60,103 nt of DNA from Winogradskyella sp. UBA3174. GTDB lineage: Bacteria; Bacteroidota; Bacteroidia; Flavobacteriales; Flavobacteriaceae. Within the stretch, counting starts at the first letter, position 1, and each line of letters starts with the position of its first letter. Shown here in pieces: positions 17,401-24,316 of this stretch. The DNA is taken from positions 1-60,103 of the forward strand of contig NZ_DEXW01000071.1 in assembly GCF_002364335.1 (NCBI RefSeq), in the 5' to 3' direction. The notes below the pieces were generated by a model that saw nothing but the letters and a program-made list of their open reading frames with translations, was not told where the DNA came from and did no database searches. The translations under genes were made by a program, and so were the position numbers.

Positions 17401-20400
17401 TTAAAATTTTAAATTCATTCCTACTAAATATGTTCTTGGATTAGGATAAAATCCATAATCTATTCCTCCACCAATCGGATCTCCTGTTGATGCGGTTGGG
17501 TCATAACCACTATATTTTGTGAGGGTAACTAAGTTACTCGCAGATACATAAAATCTTAATTGCTTAAGACCCCATTTCTCAGACATTTCTGGAGATAGCG
17601 TATAACCTAATTGCACATTTTGCAATCTTATAAAAGAGCCATCTTCTACAAAAAAGTCTGAAAATAAATTGTTGTTAGTAGCCCCTGTTGTAACTCTTGG
17701 AAACGTATTACTTGTTCCTTCACCTGTCCACCTATTTAAAAATTGAACAGTACGGTTGGTAAATGGTAAATTTCTCTCATAGTTTCTAACAATCTCATTA
17801 CCGACAGATGCAAATGCATAAGCACCAAAGTCAAAGTTTTTATAATCTAAAGTTAGATTAATACCCATTGTTGCATCGGGAATTGGGTCACCTATATTAG
17901 TTCTGTCATTATCATCAATAACACCATCGCCATTAATATCTACAAAAATTAAATCACCTGGCTGTGTATTACTATTTAGTATTGGTGAGTTATCTATTTG
18001 TGCTTGATTTTGGAATATTCCATTAGTTCTAAATCCTCTAAAATAACCTATTGGGTTACCAGCCTCCATTCTTGCTGGTGCATCTTGCCCAATACCAAAA
18101 GCACCACCGGGAACAAAATCTCCAGAGCCACTTACAGAAATCACATTATTATTTAAGGTTGCCACATTATATTTTAGACTGAATCTAAAATCATCACTAA
18201 ATTGTTCAGTAAAACCAATAGCAAACTCAAATCCTTGATTTTCTACTATACCAGCATTAATTATTGGCGGTCTTGCGGCTGGCGCACTTGCACCTAAAAT
18301 ACCTGACACAGGAGGCTCTACTAATAAGTCTTCTGTTCGCTTTTTATAATAATCGATAGTTACATCGAGTTTGTTCTTCCAAAAACGCATGTCTATACCA
18401 ATATCTAGTGTTTTTTGTTTTTCCCATCTAATTTCAGGGTTTGCTAATGCACCTACTGCTGTACCAAAAACCAAATCATCATTAAAAGCATAAACACCTT
18501 CACCGTCTAAAACAGAAGTGTACCTAAAAGGTGCAATTCTATCGTTTCCGACAATACCATAAGATGCTCTTACTTTTAAGAAATCGATAAAATTATTGTC
18601 CTCTAAAAAGCTTTCGTCTGATGCTATCCAACCAGCAGATGCTGAAGGAAAGTATCCAAATCTATTATCTGGAGCAAAATTACTTGATCCGTCTCGTCTT
18701 AAAACCGCTGATAATAAATATTTGCCTTTGTAATTGTATTGTATTCTTGTAAAATATGATAAAAGTCTAGCGTCGAAACGCGTATCAATATTTTGAAACA
18801 CATTTTGCAAATCACTCGCATTTTCTATATTCGCGTTAGAAATGCTATTATCTGGAATATCAAATCCTACAAATCCTGTTTGACTTCCGGAAGTTTTAAA
18901 TACAGATGTACCTAATAGTACTTTTAAATTGTGCGTATCGTCAAAACTATTCTCATAGGTTATAAATGCATCGAACGTATAATCTCTAAAATATTGATTG
19001 CCATCAAACACCTGACTTCTTTCGTTATCAAAAACCTTGTCTACTGTCCCTTGTATTCCATAATCTACTATTGGAGAAAATGATCTGTTTTCGACTTGAG
19101 AGTAATTGAATTGATAACTTGCTTGCGCTTTAAAATGATCTAGAAAATCGTATGAAAGATTAATATTTCCGTTTAATTTATCTACCAACGAACTATTGAA
19201 GGTGTTATCAATTTGTTTAATTGGGTTTACAACCTCAAATCCAAGATTAGTTGCTGCATCTCCTGGTCTTAAGTCTGGAGCCATATTTATTGCATTAAAC
19301 AATACAGACCCAATACCTGTTTCAGGCAATGTTCTTCTTACGGTATGCGTCCAAGTAATGCCTGTACTTACTTTAAAATTTTCTAGAAACTCTAAACTAT
19401 AGCTTCCTCTTTTGGTAAGTCTGTTGAATTTTGCCCTATCACCACCAACAATACCGTCTTGTGTCAAAAAAGAACTACCATAAGCATACGTCGATTTTTC
19501 TCCACCACCTTTTAATGTTATTGCATTATTAAAAATTGGTGCATTTTCAAATACTTGTCCTTGCCAATCGGTACCCTGACCTAAACCAGCTGCATTAGGG
19601 TATACCAAAGGTTGACCATTTGCAACCGAAGCCTCATTTAATAAAAGCGCATATTCTGTAGCATTTAGCAATGGTAATTTTCTTGTTGTTTCTTGCACAC
19701 CACCATAAACATTGTACTCTATTGTTAAAGGCATACTTTTTCTACCCGACTTAGTGGTGATAAGAATTACACCATTTGCTGCTCTAACACCGTAAATACC
19801 GGCTGTAGCATCTTTTAAGATATTAATAGTCTCAATGTCATTTGGGTTAATCACACTAAGATCCTCTACAATAGTACCATCTACAAGTATTAGCGGTCTA
19901 GAATCACCATTGGTTGAAATTCCCCTAATAGTAATAGTTGAAGCTGCACCAGGAGAACCACCATTAGATACAATATTAACACCTGCAACTTGGCCCTGAA
20001 GGGCTTGCTCTATACGTGTTGGTTTTAATTTTTCTATAGTTTCACTTGACACTACCGAAACAGCACCCGTTACTTCTTTTTTCTTCTGTGTACCATACCC
20101 AATAACTACCACCTCATTGAGCGACTCTGCGTCATCTTGTAATGAAATACTTAAAGGTTGATTATTAATTATTGTTATTTCTTGAGTTTGAAAACCCAAA
20201 TAAGAAATAACAACTATAGAATTTAAAGGCACATCTTTTAGAGTGAACTTACCATCAAAATCTGTAGAAGTTCCTTTCGCAGTGTTCTTTAGAATAATAT
20301 TCACACCGGGTAAAGGTTGCCCAGATGAAGCTTCAGTGACTGTGCCTATCACATCGACATTCTGCCCATTAATTGTCATTGCGAAAATGAAAAGAAAGAG

Positions 20401-20421
20401 CGTAAAAAGTTTTAATTTCAT
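17401..20421 (-). CDS. susC: SusC/RagA-family TonB-dependent glycan transporter
   Basis: 1006 aa with signal peptide ending TINGQ. Order: carboxypeptidase-regulatory-like domain (about 22-100, VDVIGTVTEASSGQPLPGVN), SusC plug with VVIGYGTQKKKEVTGAVS and ALQGQVAGVNI (about 105-225), then the 22-strand barrel ending in Phe (VGMNLKF). It imports oligosaccharides across the outer membrane using TonB-ExbBD energy. It is the first gene of the first PUL unit, behind the operator-like block at 20466-20502, with the regulator gene just upstream on the same strand. Confidence 0.97.
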   Translation of the reverse strand: MKLKLFTLFLFIFAMTINGQNVDVIGTVTEASSGQPLPGVNIILKNTAKGTSTDFDGKFTLKDVPLNSIVVISYLGFQTQEITIINNQPLSISLQDDAESLNEVVVIGYGTQKKKEVTGAVSVVSSETIEKLKPTRIEQALQGQVAGVNIVSNGGSPGAASTITIRGISTNGDSRPLILVDGTIVEDLSVINPNDIETINILKDATAGIYGVRAANGVILITTKSGRKSMPLTIEYNVYGGVQETTRKLPLLNATEYALLLNEASVANGQPLVYPNAAGLGQGTDWQGQVFENAPIFNNAITLKGGGEKSTYAYGSSFLTQDGIVGGDRAKFNRLTKRGSYSLEFLENFKVSTGITWTHTVRRTLPETGIGSVLFNAINMAPDLRPGDAATNLGFEVVNPIKQIDNTFNSSLVDKLNGNINLSYDFLDHFKAQASYQFNYSQVENRSFSPIVDYGIQGTVDKVFDNERSQVFDGNQYFRDYTFDAFITYENSFDDTHNLKVLLGTSVFKTSGSQTGFVGFDIPDNSISNANIENASDLQNVFQNIDTRFDARLLSYFTRIQYNYKGKYLLSAVLRRDGSSNFAPDNRFGYFPSASAGWIASDESFLEDNNFIDFLKVRASYGIVGNDRIAPFRYTSVLDGEGVYAFNDDLVFGTAVGALANPEIRWEKQKTLDIGIDMRFWKNKLDVTIDYYKKRTEDLLVEPPVSGILGASAPAARPPIINAGIVENQGFEFAIGFTEQFSDDFRFSLKYNVATLNNNVISVSGSGDFVPGGAFGIGQDAPARMEAGNPIGYFRGFRTNGIFQNQAQIDNSPILNSNTQPGDLIFVDINGDGVIDDNDRTNIGDPIPDATMGINLTLDYKNFDFGAYAFASVGNEIVRNYERNLPFTNRTVQFLNRWTGEGTSNTFPRVTTGATNNNLFSDFFVEDGSFIRLQNVQLGYTLSPEMSEKWGLKQLRFYVSASNLVTLTKYSGYDPTASTGDPIGGGIDYGFYPNPRTYLVGMNLKF

Positions 20422-20465
20422 AATTAGTTGATTAGATAATGCAACTTAGAGAATTAAGACTGATG

Positions 20466-20502
20466 GAAACCTATAAGTGAACCATACAAAAAATATACAA
20501 CA
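20466..20502 (-). promoter_or_regulatory. Candidate PUL operator/promoter, unit 1 (before susC)
   Basis: On the minus strand this reads TTGTAT-N5-TTGTATGG, 8 bases, then TAGGTTTC. The two TTGTAT copies are 11 bp apart, one helical turn. TAGGTTTC differs from the Bacteroidota -7 consensus TAnnTTTG only at the last base. The same arrangement with 19 of 21 core bases lies before the second PUL unit. The box is 45 bp upstream of the susC start codon. Confidence 0.55.
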
Positions 20503-20616
20503 TAAATATTCACAACTAAATCTATAAAAAAATCAATAAAAGGCCTTTTAATCTGTGGATTCCTATCTATTTAACAACTTATTAACAAAAATTAACATTT
20601 ATATGATAATCTTATC

Positions 20617-20640
20617 TTGTATGGTTAATGTATAGTTTTA
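20617..20640 (+). promoter_or_regulatory. Third, oppositely oriented copy of the PUL operator half
   Basis: On the plus strand TTGTATGG is followed after 8 bases by TAGTTTTA, matching the susC promoter block at 19 of 24 positions. A degenerate second repeat, ATGTAT, lies 11 bp downstream of TTGTAT rather than upstream. It points away from susC towards the 3' end of the regulator gene, so it could drive an antisense transcript or serve as an auxiliary operator. Confidence 0.3.
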
Positions 20641-20648
20641 AGAGGTGT

Positions 20649-23453
20649 TTATAGTTCAATAATGTAATTAGATAAGCTCTGATCATGATCTAATTCCATC
20701 TTTTTACGCAAACGATATCGTTTAACCTCTACACTTTTGTGTGAAATATTAAGTAATGGAGCTATTTCTTTTGAAGATAAGTTAAGCCTTAAGTACGCAC
20801 ATAACCTTAAGTCATTTGGTGTAATAGTAGGATGCAGTGTTTTAACCCTTTTCATAAAATCTTTATCCACATTATTAAAAGCTTCTTCAAATAATTTCCA
20901 ATCACTGGTATTATTAATACTTGAATCTATTAATTTAACTACACTTTTTATTTCAATCAAAGACTTACTCTTAGACAACTCTTCTTTAATATTATTAAGA
21001 AGTTCATTACGTTTTACGAGATTCATGGTTGCCATACCTAACTCTCTATTTTTATTATCTATATCTAAGGTTAGGTTTTTATTCTTAAACAGTATTAATT
21101 GCCTTTGACTTTCTAACTGCTCTAGTTCTAATTCTCTTTCTTTTTTATCAATAAGCTTTTGCTTTTGCTTTTTATAAAATCTATTATTAAAATAGTGCAA
21201 TAAAAATATAAATACCAACGACGACAAAATATAAACACTAATTGCCAACGGCTTCAAATACCATGGCTTTTCTATGGTAAAGTTATATGACAAAACATTA
21301 ATAGAGGCAACACCACCCGTCATAGCTTTTGCTTCAAACTTATAATCACCATGAGGGAGATTTTCAAAATAAACTTCTGAAGTGGACAACCATTTACTCC
21401 AATCATCGTATATACCAAGTAACCTGTATTGATAGACAGATGCTGATAATTTATTATAATTAGGTACACTATATTTAAATTGAATACTACTCTTATTATT
21501 TGAAAGACTTATTGTTTGATTTAAATCTATTGGTATGAACTTATTATTACGAGAATTATAAGAAATATTATTTAAATATATTGCCTGAGGTGTTTTATCT
21601 AGTTTATTTAAATCTATAACAAGATACCCTTCTGTTGTTCCTATTAGATAATTGTCCTCGCTAATATGTAGGATATTCTCAAAGCCTAACTTATTTTTTC
21701 GGATTTCACTTGGAATAGAAATCACATTTACTTCAGGCTCGTTAGACAACTTACCTGGTTGAACGTAAATGATTTCATTTTTTGTAAAACCCCATAATTT
21801 TTTACTTTCAAAATCATTAATCAGTTTACCAGAAACATAACTATTGTTACTAAATAAAGAACTAAGAAGCGTATCCTTCTTGAAGGTGTTGTTCTCACTA
21901 TCATAATAGAAACACCCTTCTTTGTAAGAATATAAAATTGAATTATTGTATGAGAGAATACTAGATTTAATACCCTCCTTAACTGATACTTTTTTATAGG
22001 ATTTTACATTTTTATATCCATCATCAATATTAATTTTATAAACCCCCTTATACTCATGGCTTACTAAAACCTCATTTACATCTGAAAACTCCAAATATCT
22101 AGATGAGATATCAAAACCATCTAATTTATTTCTGTAGCACCAAATATTATCAACTTTTTCTAAAATATTTAACCCCTTGTAATTACCTTGAATAAGTAGA
22201 TCTGGTCTATTAGATATTTCTTTAATAGTCCAAGTACCTAACTCATCAGAGATTTTGGATGCCTTATTGTTGTTTATAACAAAGGTTCCTTCATCATGAC
22301 CACAAAACAATGCTCCATGTAAAAGCTCTAAACTCCAAACCTGACCTTCAGTACCATCAATAAAGTTAAAGCCAGAATCATCTTCTATTTTTTTATAAAA
22401 TAAGCCTTGATTTGTGCCTAAGTACAAAAATCCATTTGTCTTAGCAGACGCATAAACAGTACCTAGAACACCTTGCTTATCCTTATATACTTTATAGGGT
22501 GAATTATAATTTAATACATTAATTCCGTTATCTAATCCTAACCAAACATTACCATTACTATCTTCTTTAATAGACAAAACAGTGTTATTACTTAAGCCGT
22601 AAGCCTGGTTTATAGTTGACAGGATATTACCGTCAGCATCTAAATGCAGTATTCCATTAGAAATAGAGCCTAAAATAAAACTACCATCGTTTAATCTAAC
22701 ACTACTATAAATAGTTAATTGTGATAAAGTCTCATTAGCTGTTATATCCCATTTGATTATTTCATTATTTTCAAATTTTAAAAAGCCAAGTTCTTTTGTC
22801 TGAAATAACAAGCCGTTGTTTATCTCATAAATGTTTACAACTTCACCATTAAGAATTCTTTCTGAATCTACTAACAAAACATCAACACCGTTTTCAATTT
22901 TAAAAACACCTTCATTATTTTTTTGAAAATAAATGGAGCCGTTTGCACTAAACATTTTATTAATCCTAGTTTGGGAATCAATAATTTTAAAACTATCTTG
23001 AGATATATCATAGATATAAATACGCTCTAATGACTGAAAAAGAATATATCCTTCAATATCTAGTATTCCCCAAATTTCCTCATCCTCATTTATCTCAAAA
23101 TCGCGATTATTAGAGAGAGACGTATAAAAAAGGTTTCCAAATTCATTTTTTGTCCAATACCCAAAATCCCTATATCCACCTGTATATATATAATTATTAA
23201 CAACTCTAACAGATCTAAATATATCTTCATTCGGTGATGGGTATAATGCCCATGTAGCACCGTTATATTCAAGCAACCCTTTATTATTTGCCACATAAAT
23301 AAATCCATTTCTAGATTGAGAAATAGCCCAATTTTGATCCTCCGCACTATAATCTTGTGTGGTAAACACTTGTATTGGTGGTAAATCTTGAGCATCACCA
23401 ACAAACACAACAAACAATAATAAATAAAAAATAATTTTACGAACTATACTCAC
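20649..23453 (-). CDS. Membrane-spanning PUL regulator: propeller, Y_Y_Y and LuxR-type HTH
   Basis: 934 aa, GTG start, signal peptide ending GDAQ. The long N-terminal part (about 25-630) is a periplasmic two-component-regulator-type beta-propeller with repeats such as IKEDSNGNVWLGLDNGI and FIYVANNKGLLEYNG. A Y_Y_Y domain follows (about 640-735, YQYRLLGIYDDWSKW). One transmembrane helix lies near 737-756, then a charged coiled coil (about 765-840), and a LuxR/GerE-like helix-turn-helix at the C-terminus (LSSKEIAPLLNISHKSVEVKRYRLRKKM). There is no histidine kinase or receiver domain, so the signal must pass directly from periplasm to DNA. Its location upstream of susC marks it as the PUL activator, probably sensing beta-glucan oligosaccharides; ligand and mechanism are inferred. 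Confidence 0.85.
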   Translation of the reverse strand: MSIVRKIIFYLLLFVVFVGDAQDLPPIQVFTTQDYSAEDQNWAISQSRNGFIYVANNKGLLEYNGATWALYPSPNEDIFRSVRVVNNYIYTGGYRDFGYWTKNEFGNLFYTSLSNNRDFEINEDEEIWGILDIEGYILFQSLERIYIYDISQDSFKIIDSQTRINKMFSANGSIYFQKNNEGVFKIENGVDVLLVDSERILNGEVVNIYEINNGLLFQTKELGFLKFENNEIIKWDITANETLSQLTIYSSVRLNDGSFILGSISNGILHLDADGNILSTINQAYGLSNNTVLSIKEDSNGNVWLGLDNGINVLNYNSPYKVYKDKQGVLGTVYASAKTNGFLYLGTNQGLFYKKIEDDSGFNFIDGTEGQVWSLELLHGALFCGHDEGTFVINNNKASKISDELGTWTIKEISNRPDLLIQGNYKGLNILEKVDNIWCYRNKLDGFDISSRYLEFSDVNEVLVSHEYKGVYKINIDDGYKNVKSYKKVSVKEGIKSSILSYNNSILYSYKEGCFYYDSENNTFKKDTLLSSLFSNNSYVSGKLINDFESKKLWGFTKNEIIYVQPGKLSNEPEVNVISIPSEIRKNKLGFENILHISEDNYLIGTTEGYLVIDLNKLDKTPQAIYLNNISYNSRNNKFIPIDLNQTISLSNNKSSIQFKYSVPNYNKLSASVYQYRLLGIYDDWSKWLSTSEVYFENLPHGDYKFEAKAMTGGVASINVLSYNFTIEKPWYLKPLAISVYILSSLVFIFLLHYFNNRFYKKQKQKLIDKKERELELEQLESQRQLILFKNKNLTLDIDNKNRELGMATMNLVKRNELLNNIKEELSKSKSLIEIKSVVKLIDSSINNTSDWKLFEEAFNNVDKDFMKRVKTLHPTITPNDLRLCAYLRLNLSSKEIAPLLNISHKSVEVKRYRLRKKMELDHDQSLSNYIIEL

Positions 23454-23851
23454 CTTACAACTATACCTTAATTAATATATCTAATAACTTCGTAATATTG
23501 AAGAAGTAAAAACATGTCAAGGCACTAATATAAGTAATTAATAGAACTTTAAAGACTACTGTAGCGTTGATATAAAATTTCTGTATGGTATTAAACAATA
23601 CAATAAATCTATCACATAAACAAAACATCTTCTTATCTGTGCAACTTTACACTAGATAGATAAAAAATAACTTACATCTTTCTAATCAACTTTTTGAATA
23701 ATTATTACGCAGTTAATTCCTTTAAGAATGTTAGTAGTTAAGAGGATTTAAGTAGGGTGGTTTATTATTATGTTAAGTGAAGACCTATTTACTATTATAG
23801 ACTATTTTTATTGCTATAATACTCTTTGTTTTACTTAAGTAATTGAAAGAG

Positions 23852-23906
23852 TCTAGAAAAAAAACCTAGAATTGACTCCGTTGAGTCCATCTCAACATAT
23901 TGAGAC
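23852..23906. repeat. Chain of overlapping small hairpins
   Basis: Four short stems follow one another: TCTAG/CTAGA (23852-23870), GACTC-CGTT-GAGTC (23874-23887), GTTGAG-TCCAT-CTCAAC (23880-23896) and TCTCAA-CATA-TTGAGA (23890-23905). The last three share arms, so only some can form at once, as in attenuators and RNA switches. Function unknown. Confidence 0.45.
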
Positions 23907-23930
23907 AAATCAACCCTAAGTAATGGACTG

Positions 23931-23991
23931 CTTTTTTGGTTTAAAAACTAGTAGAAAGTGAGCATTTAGTATTTTTTTTAAACCAAAAAAG
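23931..23991. repeat. 17-bp perfect inverted repeat overlapping the tRNA terminator
   Basis: Arm 23931-23947 (CTTTTTTGGTTTAAAAA) is the exact reverse complement of 23975-23991, with a 27-nt loop. Its right arm overlaps the left flank of the terminator at 23986-24015, so the two hairpins compete. Confidence 0.55.
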
Positions 23992-24015
23992 TCGAAACTT
24001 TCGTTTCGACTTTTT
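23986..24015 (-). terminator. Bidirectional terminator behind the tRNA genes
   Basis: Stem GTCGAAAC/GTTTCGAC with a 4-nt loop, flanked by five A on the left and five T on the right, so it can act in both directions. It lies just 3' of tRNA-Leu on the minus strand. Confidence 0.8.
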
Positions 24016-24020
24016 ATCTG

Positions 24021-24104
24021 TACTGAAGACGGGACTTGAACCCGTACGTCCTAATGGACATTGGATTTTAAGTCCAACGTGTCTACCAATTCCACCACTT
24101 CAGC
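24021..24104 (-). tRNA. tRNA-Leu (anticodon UAA)
   Basis: 84-nt class II tRNA. Acceptor arm GCTGAAG pairs with CTTCAGT (one G-U), discriminator A, no encoded CCA. The anticodon stem TTGGA/TCCAA encloses loop CTTAAAA with anticodon TAA. A long variable arm (TGTCCATTAGGACG region) and T-arm GGGTTCAAGTCCC are present. Confidence 0.96.
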
Positions 24105-24149
24105 ATCTTGATTACAGCTGTAATCAACTTGGTATATTTTAATGAATAG

Positions 24150-24221
24150 AGCGAAAGACGGGATTTGAACCCGCGACCCCCACCTTGGCAAGGTGATGCT
24201 CTACCCCTGAGCTACTTTCGC
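24150..24221 (-). tRNA. tRNA-Gly (anticodon GCC)
   Basis: 72-nt tRNA with acceptor GCGAAAG/CTTTCGC, discriminator U, D-arm AGCTCAGGGGTAGAGC, anticodon loop TTGCCAA (anticodon GCC) and T-arm CGGGTTCAAATCCCG. CCA is not encoded. It lies 45 bp upstream of tRNA-Leu on the same strand; they are probably co-transcribed. Confidence 0.96.
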
Positions 24222-24316
24222 AGTTTTTAAAGAACTATTTCGCTTTTAAAGCGATGGCAAATTTAAAACATTTATCAGAAAAGCAAAGCCTTTTTTCCAA
24301 ATAAATAAAAAAACTT

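Larger units (their letters stand above)
23454..24020. other. 567-bp intergenic region with stacked hairpins
   Basis: No protein-coding gene is supportable here. The left part (about 23454-23850) is plain AT-rich sequence with a CTGTATGG half-site and a CAATACAAT element around 23581-23604 that resemble the PUL operator halves. The right part (23852-24015) is dense with inverted repeats, several mutually exclusive, ending in the tRNA terminator. A small structured RNA is possible but I recognise no known family. Confidence 0.6.

Noticed and set aside
20532..20548. AAAAGGCCTTTT palindrome as a terminator of the regulator gene
   Set aside because: The repeat has no loop, so it cannot form an effective hairpin in RNA.
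23454..24020. tmRNA, RNase P or other known RNA gene in the long gap
   Set aside because: No tRNA-like ends, tag peptide or conserved RNase P core sequence on either strand.
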